64,000 bases of DNA from Mycolicibacterium canariasense (GTDB lineage Bacteria; Actinomycetota; Actinomycetes; Mycobacteriales; Mycobacteriaceae): contig NZ_LQOL01000072.1 of assembly GCF_002101555.1 (NCBI RefSeq), positions 1 to 64,000 on the forward strand, written 5' to 3'. A program made the translations under genes and the position numbers. How positions within the stretch are numbered: position 1 is the first letter of the stretch; each line of letters begins with the position of its first letter. The notes under the pieces are model-generated. The model saw only the letters and a list, made by a program, of their open reading frames with translations, was not told where the DNA came from and searched no databases. Positions 53,800 to 62,279 of this stretch are shown here, in pieces.

Positions 53800-54899
53800 C
53801 GGTGCTGCCCCAGATCGTTGGCCAGGATGTCGGCGGACGGCACCAGCCGGCGTCGGGTGTCGATGGCGATCACCGACCAGTCCACCCGGTCGTAGTCGTC
53901 GAACTTGCGCCGGGCCCGTTCCCGTGCCTTCTCCGGTGCGCCGTGGTGAACTCCCTGCGGCGCATGCGAAATCAGCCCGGGTGGCATCGGGATGCCGTAC
54001 AGCGACCCGGAGTGGAAGAAGGCGATCTCGTCGTAGTCGACGTTGCGGTGATACCACGGCGTGCGTTCGGTGCCCGGCACGCTCTCGGCCGGTTTGGGTA
54101 GGAAGTTCATCACGTAGACACCGGTGGCCTGCATGAAGAGGTGCACCGTCGGCGGTAGGTGCACGCTCTCGGAGGTGATCACGGTGTAGTCCGCGATGTT
54201 GAACGTGAACGGGAAGTTGTCCCCGCGCCACCCTTCCACGTCGAGTGGATGGTGTTGGTAGAAAAGCGAAGTCGGCCCACCATCATGGATGAGTCGGACT
54301 TCGTATTCGGCCCTGCCGTCATCGTCGATGGGGGCCGGCTCGGGGATGATCACCTGGGCCGGGTCGAACGGGAAGTGCCGGCCGAGGGCACCCGGCGGCG
54401 GCACCCGGAAGTCGTCGGTGGCCTGGATCATGAGCCATGTGCTTTCGGTGTCGGGTACCTGGCGGAAGGTGCAGGCCTTGGGGAGGTAGATCCAGTCGCC
54501 CTCGCGGTAGCGCAGCGGCCCGAACTCGGTCTCCAGCAGGCCCGCACCGGCGTGCACGAACAGCAGCAGGTCGCCGTCGACGTAGCGGACGAAGAACGGC
54601 ATCTCGACGCTGCGCCGGCTCAGCAGCACCTGGCAGTCGGTGTTGGAGAACAGCAGTAGGGGACCGCCCTGGGGGTCGGTGGCGTCGGTGGGCTTGAGTT
54701 CGGAAGACAGCACGTCGGTCGGGCGCAGCGGGCCGACGGCGCGGTACGCGGTGGGGTCGTGGCGCCGGTACATGTTGGCGGTGCGCCCGACGAAGCCGCC
54801 GCGGCCGAGCTCATCGTCTTTCAGGCCGCCGATGTCGCCGAGGTCGGCGTGGACTCGCTTGGGGGTCTTGCCTTTGCGCAGGTGGACAAAGGATTCCAT
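53796..54899 (-). CDS. Homogentisate 1,2-dioxygenase-like protein
   Basis: A 367-residue cupin of the homogentisate dioxygenase family. The C-terminal cupin holds candidate iron ligands in YHRNVDYDEIAFFHSGSLYG (His, Glu) and HAPQGVHHGAPEKARERARR (His). The N-terminal part (LLLFSNTDCQVLLSRRSVEMPFFVRYVDGDLLLFVHAGAG) is also HGD-like. It is shorter than canonical HGD (about 430-440 residues) and no maleylacetoacetate isomerase or fumarylacetoacetase gene is adjacent, so the substrate may differ from homogentisate. It is the first gene of the eight-gene operon. Confidence 0.72.
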   Translation of the reverse strand: MESFVHLRKGKTPKRVHADLGDIGGLKDDELGRGGFVGRTANMYRRHDPTAYRAVGPLRPTDVLSSELKPTDATDPQGGPLLLFSNTDCQVLLSRRSVEMPFFVRYVDGDLLLFVHAGAGLLETEFGPLRYREGDWIYLPKACTFRQVPDTESTWLMIQATDDFRVPPPGALGRHFPFDPAQVIIPEPAPIDDDGRAEYEVRLIHDGGPTSLFYQHHPLDVEGWRGDNFPFTFNIADYTVITSESVHLPPTVHLFMQATGVYVMNFLPKPAESVPGTERTPWYHRNVDYDEIAFFHSGSLYGIPMPPGLISHAPQGVHHGAPEKARERARRKFDDYDRVDWSVIAIDTRRRLVPSADILANDLGQHR

Positions 54900-54928
54900 C
54901 TCGCTCCTCAGGATCGGCGCTTGGAACT

Positions 54929-54946
54929 AAAAGTGACATTACTTTT
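54929..54946. promoter_or_regulatory. Operator candidate of the dioxygenase operon
   Basis: Perfect inverted repeat AAAAGT / ACTTTT with a 6-nt centre, 30 bp upstream of the first gene of the catabolic operon. It shares the sequence ACTTTTTG with the palindrome before the HsaA-like gene, pointing to a common regulator. Confidence 0.5.
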
Positions 54947-55060
54947 TGTTTTGGAGGATCACAAGGGCCCGCCGAGGCTGAAGTCAGGGACGGTTCGGCG
55001 TTGAGATTCGTACCTGGGTTCAGTCTCGCTGCGTGCGAATCCCTCGATGCCGCACCGCGC

Positions 55061-56218
55061 TCAGATCATCGACGTTCGTGGGATCTTCATGCCGAGGGCC
55101 AGTGCGCCGGCGAGTTCCCGGCTGGTGTCGTAGTCGAACACCACATGCCCGGCCAGCACGTCGACATCGCGTTTGAAGCGCTGCAGTGGACTGGACAGGA
55201 AATGGATGCTGGCCCCGCCCGCGCCCAGCAGTTCGGCGATCACCGCCCGCGATTCCGCGACGATATGGGCCGCGGCCAGCCGGGCCCGCGCGCGGACCGG
55301 CTTTTCGACGGTGTCGCCGCGCTGCACGATGGCCTCGATCTCGCCGACGGTGTCGGCGAGCAAGCCGTGCAGGGCCCGCAATCGGACGTCGGCCCCGGCC
55401 AGGTGTGCCTGGGCGATCGGCTTGTCCTTCTGTATGACGCCCTCGTACGGCAGGACGCGTTCGGCCAACCGGTCGGCGTACAGCCGGCTGACCCGCTCGG
55501 CGCTGCCCAGCGCAGGCATCGCGGCCAGCAGCGCCAGCGCCGGCACCATCGGCCAGCGGTAGGTCGCGGCGTCGTGCAAGCCGGCTCCGGGTGCGGTGCC
55601 CGCGTAGATGTCGGTGACCTTGACCAGTCGATGCTCGGGCACGAAGGCGTCGGTGATGACGGCGTCGTTGGAGCCGGTGGCCCGCATCCCGTCGGTGTGC
55701 CAGACGTCGGCGACGGTGACCGCACTCATCGGCAGCAGTGCCAGCGCCGGGTAGGGCGCATCATCGGATCCGCAGAGGGCGACCACGATGATCCAGTTGC
55801 CGTGCATCACCCCGGTGGCCCAGGACCATCGGCCGGTCAGCCGGATGCCGCCGTCCACGGGCACGCCCCGGCCGGTGGGGGCCAGCGGCGCCGGTGCCAG
55901 GAACGGCCTGCTGCCGAAGGCCTCGTCCTGGGCCTGCTCGCCGAACAGCGCCAGCATCCAGTTGTGCAGGGCGAAGAAGCCGATGGTCCAGGCGCTCGAC
56001 GTGCAGCCGTGCGCGAGCCGCCGGACCGGGTCGAGAAGGGCCGGAAAGGGGGCCTGCTGTCCTCCGTATCGGACCGGAACCAGCAGATCGGTGAAACCGG
56101 ACGCCAGCAGGTCCCCGACCGTGGCCTCGGGCAGCCGGCGCAGCGTTTCGGCGTCGGCGGCCCGGTCGGCGAGCGCGGCGACGAACGCATCGGTGATTGC
56201 GGGCTGCGTGGTGAGCAT
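55061..56218 (-). CDS. HsaA-like flavin monooxygenase (acyl-CoA dehydrogenase fold)
   Basis: A 385-residue protein of the acyl-CoA dehydrogenase superfamily, group D flavin monooxygenase type (HsaA/HpaH-like). It has GGQQAPFPALLDPVRRLAHGCTSSAWTIGFFALHNWML, the SWATGVMHGNWIIVVAL flavin region, and the C-terminal GAGGASIHFLSSPLQRFKRDVDVLAGHVVFDYDTSRELAG with the active-site His. By family it hydroxylates an aromatic substrate with reduced flavin from a partner reductase, which is not found in the window. A palindrome sits 14 bp upstream of its start. Confidence 0.78.
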   Translation of the reverse strand: MLTTQPAITDAFVAALADRAADAETLRRLPEATVGDLLASGFTDLLVPVRYGGQQAPFPALLDPVRRLAHGCTSSAWTIGFFALHNWMLALFGEQAQDEAFGSRPFLAPAPLAPTGRGVPVDGGIRLTGRWSWATGVMHGNWIIVVALCGSDDAPYPALALLPMSAVTVADVWHTDGMRATGSNDAVITDAFVPEHRLVKVTDIYAGTAPGAGLHDAATYRWPMVPALALLAAMPALGSAERVSRLYADRLAERVLPYEGVIQKDKPIAQAHLAGADVRLRALHGLLADTVGEIEAIVQRGDTVEKPVRARARLAAAHIVAESRAVIAELLGAGGASIHFLSSPLQRFKRDVDVLAGHVVFDYDTSRELAGALALGMKIPRTSMI

Positions 56219-56231
56219 GGCCGCACGCTAA

Positions 56232-56247
56232 CATACTTTTTGGTATG
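56232..56247. promoter_or_regulatory. TetR operator candidate
   Basis: CATAC / GTATG arms around TTTTTG, just upstream of the HsaA-like gene and downstream of the TetR gene. It contains ACTTTTTG, as at 54941. Likely the site of the neighbouring TetR. Confidence 0.55.
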
Positions 56248-56251
56248 GAAG

Positions 56252-56818
56252 TCAGCGCGCGAGCATGAGATCCAGGAATCGTTCGCTGCGTGCGACCTGG
56301 CCGGGGTGCGGCGTGGGCCCGGAGAGATGGAGTAGCCCGATCCCCACGGCGAACGTCGCGTCGGCCCGCAGCTCGGCCTCGTCGGCGTCGAACCCGTAGT
56401 CCGCGAAGGCGCGCCGCACCGCGGCCAGCACACGGCGGTCGGCGGCGCGCACGCTGGCCGCGACCGTGTCGTCGGTGCGTGCCCACTCGCGCATCGCCCG
56501 CTCCAGCGTCCAGTGCCGGGGACTGATCAGCGCGCCCATCATGTGGCGCAACCGGTCGCGAGGAGGCAACGATCCGATCTCTTCCCAGGCCCGGCGATCC
56601 GCGTCACGCAGCTCACCCCAACCCTGAATGAGCGCTGTGCGATAGCTGGACATGCCCGCGAAGTGCCAGTAGAAACTGCCCTTCGTCACCTCGAGTCGCT
56701 GGCACAAACGGTCGATTTTCAGGGCTTTTATCCCCTCTTCCGCCAGTATTGCGTAGCCGGCCTGCAACCAGTCGTCCACCGACAAACGGTTGCTGGGAGA
56801 GGATCGATCGCCGGTCAT
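56252..56818 (-). CDS. TetR-family transcriptional regulator
   Basis: A 188-residue regulator. The helix-turn-helix reads WLQAGYAILAEEGIKALKIDRLCQRLEVTKGSFYWHFAG, with the SFYWHF type recognition helix, followed by a C-terminal ligand domain. It lies upstream of the HsaA-like gene on the same strand, 33 bp apart, with a palindrome in the gap. Confidence 0.87.
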   Translation of the reverse strand: MTGDRSSPSNRLSVDDWLQAGYAILAEEGIKALKIDRLCQRLEVTKGSFYWHFAGMSSYRTALIQGWGELRDADRRAWEEIGSLPPRDRLRHMMGALISPRHWTLERAMREWARTDDTVAASVRAADRRVLAAVRRAFADYGFDADEAELRADATFAVGIGLLHLSGPTPHPGQVARSERFLDLMLAR

Positions 56819-57063
56819 GAAGCGAAGCCTACGGCGGCACGCCGCGACCCCGGACTTTCTGAACCCGCTGGCTGCATGTTTTACTGCAAGCCGCGACAAC
56901 TGAAATTCTCGGTCCGCTCTGCTGCCACAACCCGAGGGTCGAGCGGACGCGTGATACCGCCGTGCAACGTCGCAGAGCGGTATTGCTGGGTGGTGCCGGC
57001 CTCGTGGTCTCCGCTGCCCAGGGGCGAGCGTGACCGTGAACAAGCTTGAGTTGGGATGGATTT

Positions 57064-58032
57064 ATGCAGAACGTTGTAGGCCGATGGATGCGCCGGATCG
57101 GGGCTGCTGCCGCCGCGGCGCTCGTCATTCCGGGTGCGGTCGCCATGACCGGCGAAACCGCGACCGCCGGTGCTTTCTCGCGCCCCGGTTTGCCGGTTGA
57201 GTACCTCCAGGTGCCCTCGCCGTCGATGGGTCGCGACATCAAGATCCAGTTCCAGAGCGGAGGCGAGGGGGCACCCGCCGTCTACCTGCTCGACGGCCTG
57301 CGCGCCCAGGACGACTTCAACGGCTGGGATATCAACACCCCGGCGTTCGAGTGGTTCCTCAACAGCGGCCTGTCGGCGATCATGCCGGTCGGTGGGCAGT
57401 CCAGCTTCTACTCGGACTGGTACGCCCCGGCTCGCAACAAGGGCCCGACCCTGACCTACAAGTGGGAGACCTTCCTGACCCAGGAACTCCCGCAGTGGCT
57501 GCAGGCCAACCGTGGGGTCAAGCCCACCGGCAGCGCCGCGGTCGGTCTGTCGATGGCCGGCTCGGCCTCGCTGACCCTGGCCATCTGGCACCCGCAGCAG
57601 TTCACCTACGCCGGCTCGCTGTCGGGCTTCCTCAACCCCTCCGAGGGCTGGTGGCCGTTCCTCATCAACATCTCCATGGGTGACGCCGGTGGCTTCAAGG
57701 CCGACGACATGTGGGGCAAGACCGAGGATCCGAACAGCGCCTGGAAGCGCAACGACCCGATGGTCAACATCGACCGCCTGGTGGCCAACAACACCCGCAT
57801 CTGGATCTACTGCGGTAACGGCCAGCCCGACGAGCTCGGCGGCGGCGATCTGCCTGCCACCTTCCTGGAGGGTCTGACCATCCGCACCAACATCACCTTC
57901 CGCGACAACTACCTGGCCGCGGGCGGTAAGAACGGCGTCTTCAACTTCCCGGACAACGGCACGCACAACTGGGCGTACTGGGGTCGGGAGCTGCAGGCGA
58001 TGATCCCCGACATGCAGCGCACGCTCGGCTGA
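57064..58032 (+). CDS. fbp: Antigen 85-family mycolyltransferase
   Basis: A 322-residue secreted alpha/beta hydrolase of the antigen 85 family that transfers mycolic acids to trehalose monomycolate and arabinogalactan. A 40-residue signal peptide ends before AFSRPGLPVEYLQVPSPSMG, the standard mature start. Catalytic triad: Ser in AVGLSMAGSAS, Glu in FLEGLTIRTN and His in DNGTHNWAYW. It also has LLDGLRAQDDFNGWDIN. The ATG at 57064 follows GGGATGG. Compared with Ag85C the loop SMAGSASLTLAIWHPQQF differs, and there is no long C-terminal extension. A terminator follows. Confidence 0.93.
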   Translation: MQNVVGRWMRRIGAAAAAALVIPGAVAMTGETATAGAFSRPGLPVEYLQVPSPSMGRDIKIQFQSGGEGAPAVYLLDGLRAQDDFNGWDINTPAFEWFLNSGLSAIMPVGGQSSFYSDWYAPARNKGPTLTYKWETFLTQELPQWLQANRGVKPTGSAAVGLSMAGSASLTLAIWHPQQFTYAGSLSGFLNPSEGWWPFLINISMGDAGGFKADDMWGKTEDPNSAWKRNDPMVNIDRLVANNTRIWIYCGNGQPDELGGGDLPATFLEGLTIRTNITFRDNYLAAGGKNGVFNFPDNGTHNWAYWGRELQAMIPDMQRTLG

Positions 58033-58047
58033 GCTGACGCGTAGCGA

Positions 58048-58079
58048 AATCCCCCGGGACCGTATGGTCCTGGGGGATT
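58048..58079. terminator. Hairpin terminator after antigen 85 gene
   Basis: 14-bp arms AATCCCCCGGGACC / GGTCCTGGGGGATT (one G-T pair) with a 4-nt loop, between the convergent antigen 85 and FAD monooxygenase genes. Confidence 0.8.
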
Positions 58080-58103
58080 CTGCGTTCGGGCCGATCGCGG
58101 TCG

Positions 58104-59489
58104 TCAGGGACCGGCTGACGGGATCGGTTGCGCCGCAACGGGCGCGGACACGCGACGGCGCTGGTTGACCCGCGCCGTCCGGGTGACGAAGCCGGGCCGG
58201 CACAGCCGCAGCGGCGAATCGAGCATGCCGGTGACCCGCAACAACTGCATCGCGGTGTCCTCATCGACCTCGGCCGCCCGCATCACCCAATCGAGATAGG
58301 CGTTCGACAGCCGCATGGGCAGCGGGCGGCGACCGGACACCTCGGGCAGGGCGAGATCGGATCCCACCGCGGTCTGCCATGCCACCCGGAGCCGGCGCGC
58401 GCTCGCCCGGAAGAAGCGGCGGCCCAGATCATGATCGCCGTGACCCAGGCACTCCCGCAGGATGACCGACTCGATTGCCGCGACTGTCATGCCCTGTCCG
58501 TAGATGGGGTTGAAGCTGCAGATCGCATCGCCGAACACGAGCAGGCCCCGCGGGAAACGCTTCATCTTGTCGTAGCGCCGCCAGCGGTTGGACGGCACCC
58601 GGTAGTGTTCGACGTCGCTGAGGGGGACGGCGGCGCGCACCGCGGCCAGGGCGTGCGGCGGCGCGAAACCCTCACCGAAAGCCAGCAACTCGGCTCGGTC
58701 GGCCGGTGGCTCGTGCCCGACCATCGAACCCACGGTCATCATCCAGGTGTCGTCCTCGTAGCCGACGAGGGTCCACGTCCGGGGACGGTCCGGTGCCGGG
58801 AAGAGCCCGATCATCTGCTCGTGCAGGGTGCCGGGCGGGATGCGCAGCAGTTGGCTGGCGTAGGCGAGCTTGACGACGAGCTCGTCTTCGCGCGGGCGAC
58901 CGTAGCCGAGTCCGTCGAGGAAAACCGGTGTCCGCGAGCCGCGCCCCGTCGCGTCCACGACGATATCGGCACCCACGATCCCGCGGTCGTCACCACCGTG
59001 TCGGGCCACCCGGACACCGGTGACGTCACCGGCTCCGTCCGACGAGAGATCGATGACGTCGTGACCGTCCAGCATCGTCACGTTGGGAATGCCACGCACC
59101 CGCCGGCGGATGTTGCGCTCCAGCAGCGCACGGCTGGGAAAGTACAGCGGCGGGGCGCCCGGCGAGACGACGTCGCGGTGGTGCGCGAGTTCGTGGCCGC
59201 CGATGGCGATATGAATCCGGGTCAGCTCGGTGGTCACCGCCGCCACCCCGTCGGCAGCCAGCTCGTCGCCGAACCCGGGGAAGAGTTCGGTGAGGATCTG
59301 GGCACCCCGGGCCAGCAGCGCGTGCCCGTGTCGGCCCTGCGGGACACCGCGACGCGCGACGGCTTCGTCGTCGAGCACATCGCGTTCGACGATGATGACG
59401 TCGCGATACCGTTCGGACAGCACCCGCGCCGCCAGGAGGCCGCCGACGCTGGCGCCCAGCACGACCGCGCGATCACCGATGATCTCCAT
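58104..59489 (-). CDS. FAD-dependent monooxygenase (paralogue of 3392-4768)
   Basis: A 461-residue flavoprotein with the same layout as the one at 3392: VVLGASVGGLLAARVL, IIVERDVL, RRGVPQGRHGHALLARG, VVDATGRGSRTPVFLDGLGYG and VFGDAICSFNPIYGQGMT. The first glycine-rich motif reads GASVGG rather than GAGPAG. The substrate is unknown. It is convergent with the antigen 85 gene, which ends at a strong terminator. The two copies in one window are separate in location, so the family has expanded in this genome. Confidence 0.78.
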   Translation of the reverse strand: MEIIGDRAVVLGASVGGLLAARVLSERYRDVIIVERDVLDDEAVARRGVPQGRHGHALLARGAQILTELFPGFGDELAADGVAAVTTELTRIHIAIGGHELAHHRDVVSPGAPPLYFPSRALLERNIRRRVRGIPNVTMLDGHDVIDLSSDGAGDVTGVRVARHGGDDRGIVGADIVVDATGRGSRTPVFLDGLGYGRPREDELVVKLAYASQLLRIPPGTLHEQMIGLFPAPDRPRTWTLVGYEDDTWMMTVGSMVGHEPPADRAELLAFGEGFAPPHALAAVRAAVPLSDVEHYRVPSNRWRRYDKMKRFPRGLLVFGDAICSFNPIYGQGMTVAAIESVILRECLGHGDHDLGRRFFRASARRLRVAWQTAVGSDLALPEVSGRRPLPMRLSNAYLDWVMRAAEVDEDTAMQLLRVTGMLDSPLRLCRPGFVTRTARVNQRRRVSAPVAAQPIPSAGP

Positions 59490-59551
59490 TTCTGGAGTGT
59501 CCGTGCGCGGTCCCGGGCGGCATAGAGTATGCCGGTACTCGAAAACGCCGA

Positions 59552-59582
59552 CGGCGTCCGTGCGAATCCCGCACGGACGCCG
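59552..59582 (-). terminator. Hairpin terminator after fadE23
   Basis: Perfect 12-bp arms CGGCGTCCGTGC / GCACGGACGCCG with a 7-nt loop, 16 bp downstream of the fadE23 stop. Confidence 0.8.
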
Positions 59583-59598
59583 CCGATCGTGTCGGACG

Positions 59599-60807
59599 CT
59601 ACTTCAGCTGCGCCGAGGACAGCCCCAGCAGTCGCCGGGCGACCACCAGCTGCTGAATCTGTTGCGTGCCTTCGAAGATGTCCAGGATCTTGGAGTCCCG
59701 CGCCCACTTCTCCAGCAGTGCCTCCTCGGAATAGCCGGCGGTACCGGCCATCTCGACGGTCTTGAGGGTGACGTCGGTTCCCACCCGGGCGGCCTTGGCC
59801 TTACCCATCGAGGCTTCCTTGGAGTTGGGGATCTTGTTGTCGGCCTGCCACGCCGAGCGCACCGTCAGCAGGTAACCCGCCTCCCAGTCGGCTTCCATCC
59901 GCAGGAACTCCGCGGCGGCGGCGCTCTGCGCATGGGCGGGCTTGTCGTAGGAGATCTCGACCCCGGCCTCGGTGAGGATGGTCCGCAGCTCCTCCAGCGC
60001 CGCGCGGGCCACACCGACGGCCATTGCCGCGACGATGGGCCGGGTGTTGTCGAAGGTCTCCATGACCCCGGCAAACCCCTTGTCCACCTTGATCTCCGGA
60101 TCGCCCAGCAGGTTGTCCTTGGGGATGCGGGCGTTCTCGAAGCGGATCACCGCGGTGTCGGAGGCCTTGATACCGAGCTTGTGCTCGAGGCGCTCCACCG
60201 TCACCCCGGGATGCTCCCGAGGCACGACGAACGACTTGATCGCCGCGCGGCCCTTCGATTTGTCCAGCGTCGCCCACACCACGATGTGGGTGGCCCGCGA
60301 ACCGGCCGTCACGAAGATCTTCTCGCCGTTGATGACGTACTCGTCGCCGTCGAGGGTGGCCGTCGTCGACACCGCCGCCGAATCCGAACCGAACGACGGC
60401 TCGGTGATCGCCATCGCGGCCCACACCTTGCCGAAGCTTTCCAGCTGTTCCTTGCTGGCCACGCTGGAAATCGCGGCGTTGCCCAGGCCCTGGTAGGGCA
60501 CCGACAGCAGCAGCGCGACGTCACCCCAGCTGATCTCCAGCGCGTTCAACAGCGCGGACATGTTGGCGCCGTTGATGTTCTGGCCGGTGCTGTCGCCGGA
60601 GGCGAATGCCTCGGCCCCGGCGAACGAGATGGTCTTGGCCTCCGAGATGCCCTCGAAGAGGGTGGCCAGGGTGTCCAGCTCGACGGGGTAGGCGTGCTCG
60701 GCTTTGTCGTACTTGCGGGAGATGGGACGCAGCATCTCGGCCGCGCCCTGATGCCCCTTCTCGATGACCGCTTGCAGTTTGCGGGGCATTTCCAGATTGA
60801 TCGCCAT
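59599..60807 (-). CDS. fadE23: Acyl-CoA dehydrogenase FadE23-like
   Basis: A 402-residue acyl-CoA dehydrogenase. Segments: AMAITEPSFGSDSAAVSTTATLDGDEYVINGEKIFVTAGS, LGIKASDTAVIRFENARIPKDNLLG and the C-terminal KILDIFEGTQQIQQLVVARRLLG with the catalytic Glu in FEGT. It follows fadE24 by 14 bp on the same strand, as in M. tuberculosis Rv3140-Rv3139. The pair may act as a heteromer as many mycobacterial FadE pairs do. Confidence 0.85.
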   Translation of the reverse strand: MAINLEMPRKLQAVIEKGHQGAAEMLRPISRKYDKAEHAYPVELDTLATLFEGISEAKTISFAGAEAFASGDSTGQNINGANMSALLNALEISWGDVALLLSVPYQGLGNAAISSVASKEQLESFGKVWAAMAITEPSFGSDSAAVSTTATLDGDEYVINGEKIFVTAGSRATHIVVWATLDKSKGRAAIKSFVVPREHPGVTVERLEHKLGIKASDTAVIRFENARIPKDNLLGDPEIKVDKGFAGVMETFDNTRPIVAAMAVGVARAALEELRTILTEAGVEISYDKPAHAQSAAAAEFLRMEADWEAGYLLTVRSAWQADNKIPNSKEASMGKAKAARVGTDVTLKTVEMAGTAGYSEEALLEKWARDSKILDIFEGTQQIQQLVVARRLLGLSSAQLK

Positions 60808-60821
60808 TGTTCAAAGCCTTT

Positions 60822-62198
60822 CTAAAGGACCACGACACCCTCGGCGACACCGATTGCCCGCAGATCGCGGTACCAGCGTTCGACCGGGTGTTCCTTGGTG
60901 TAGCCGTGCCCGCCGAGCAGTTGGACACCGTCCAGACCGATCTGCATGGCCTTGTCGGCGCCGAACTTGTGGGCCAGGGCGGCCTCGCGGATGAACGACA
61001 GGCCCTGCTCGGCCCGCGACGCCCCGCGCCAGGTGATCAGCCGCAACCCGTCGAGCTCGATGGCGATGTTGGCGGCCATGAACGCCACCGACTGGCGGTG
61101 CGCGATCGGCTCACCGAACGCCTCGCGTTCCTTGATGTAGGGGATGACGTAGTCGAGCACGGCGTGCGAGGTGCCGACGGCCAGTGCGGCCCAACCCAAT
61201 CGGGCCAGGGCGACGGCCTCGGAGTAATCGCCGTCGGACGCTTCGTCCTCACCGAGCCGGTTGTGCAGCGGCACCGCGACGTTGTCCAGTTCCACCTTGC
61301 CCAGCGCCGCGGCGCGGATGCCCATGCTCGGGTCGGCCTTGACGGTCAGACCCTCCGACGACGATTCGACGATGAACAGCGCCGGCTTGCCGTTCAGTTG
61401 CGCGCCGATGATGAACAGCTCGGCGTCGGCGGCGGCGGGCACCAGCGACTTCACCCCGGAGAGCCGGTATCCACCGGGGGTCCGGACCGCGGTGGTCTTC
61501 AGTGCCGTCGGGTCGAACAGCGCGTGCGGCTCGGCGATCGCCACGCAGGCCTGCGGCACGTTCTCACCGGCGAATTCGGGCAGATAGGTGGCCTGCTGGT
61601 CGGCGCTGCCCCAGTGGGTCAGGGCCGAGGCGACACCGCCGGGCGCGAGGATCGGCAGCGCCAACCCCATGTCGCCGTAGGCCAGGGCCTCGGCGACCAG
61701 CGCGGTGGTGACGGTGGAGCGATGCGCGGCGATCCCGTCGAAATCCTCGGGGATGTTGATCGCGGTGATACCGAGCTCGGCGGCCTTGGCGATCAGGTCC
61801 TTCGGGTAGCTCGCGGCGTCGTCGGCGTCGTGCGCGGCGGGCCGCAGGATCTCCTCGGCGAACTCCTGGACCGTCTCGACGATCAGCTTCTGATCCTCGT
61901 CGGGGGTGAGGTCGAAGTAGTCGGAACCGCTGGGCTTGAGCCGCGTCGCCGGTTTGCCGAGGCCCTGGACCCGCTTGATCTGGCGGGTCGTCGCGCCGGC
62001 GGCGGAGAACGCCGTCTTGACGCCGTAGCGCAGGGTCTTGTTCAGCGGGTCGCGCAGACCGTAGCGGTCCAGGAATTCCTGGCCGACCAGGGGCGTGATC
62101 AGCGCCAATCCGATATCGGTCGCTGTCCTCTTGTGCTTGTGCAGCCCGACGGCACTCTCCGGTCCGGTGCGCTTCGGGCGGGATTCGATCTGGGTCAT
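60822..62198 (-). CDS. fadE24: Acyl-CoA dehydrogenase FadE24-like
   Basis: A 458-residue acyl-CoA dehydrogenase with a 100-residue N-terminal extension (VGLHKHKRTATDIGLALITPLVGQEFLDRYGLRDPLNKTLRYG) typical of FadE24. The FAD/substrate part is ACVAIAEPHALFDPTALKTTAV and the C-terminal loop QLLGGHGYTKEHPVERWYRDLRAIGVAEG. A palindrome lies 43 bp upstream of the ATG. It is followed by fadE23. Confidence 0.85.
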   Translation of the reverse strand: MTQIESRPKRTGPESAVGLHKHKRTATDIGLALITPLVGQEFLDRYGLRDPLNKTLRYGVKTAFSAAGATTRQIKRVQGLGKPATRLKPSGSDYFDLTPDEDQKLIVETVQEFAEEILRPAAHDADDAASYPKDLIAKAAELGITAINIPEDFDGIAAHRSTVTTALVAEALAYGDMGLALPILAPGGVASALTHWGSADQQATYLPEFAGENVPQACVAIAEPHALFDPTALKTTAVRTPGGYRLSGVKSLVPAAADAELFIIGAQLNGKPALFIVESSSEGLTVKADPSMGIRAAALGKVELDNVAVPLHNRLGEDEASDGDYSEAVALARLGWAALAVGTSHAVLDYVIPYIKEREAFGEPIAHRQSVAFMAANIAIELDGLRLITWRGASRAEQGLSFIREAALAHKFGADKAMQIGLDGVQLLGGHGYTKEHPVERWYRDLRAIGVAEGVVVL

Positions 62199-62240
62199 GT
62201 CACAGCCTCATTCAGTAGGTGCGGTGCGCCATGACCGTAT

Positions 62241-62256
62241 CTTACTCCAGAGTAAG
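62241..62256. promoter_or_regulatory. Palindrome upstream of fadE24
   Basis: Perfect 7-bp arms CTTACTC / GAGTAAG with a 2-nt centre in the fadE24-hisN gap, at -43 relative to the fadE24 ATG. A TetR-type (lipid) regulator is the likely binder. Confidence 0.55.
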
Positions 62257-62279
62257 GTCGGCAAAATCTGTTACGAAGT

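Noticed and set aside
53796..54899. Calling the gene a true homogentisate dioxygenase (hmgA) with a tyrosine pathway
   Set aside because: Shorter than usual HGD and no maleylacetoacetate isomerase or fumarylacetoacetase nearby; named only as HGD-like.
56954..56983. ATACCGC / GCGGTAT inverted repeat upstream of antigen 85
   Set aside because: The 16-nt spacer is long and the symmetry weak; not enough to call an operator.
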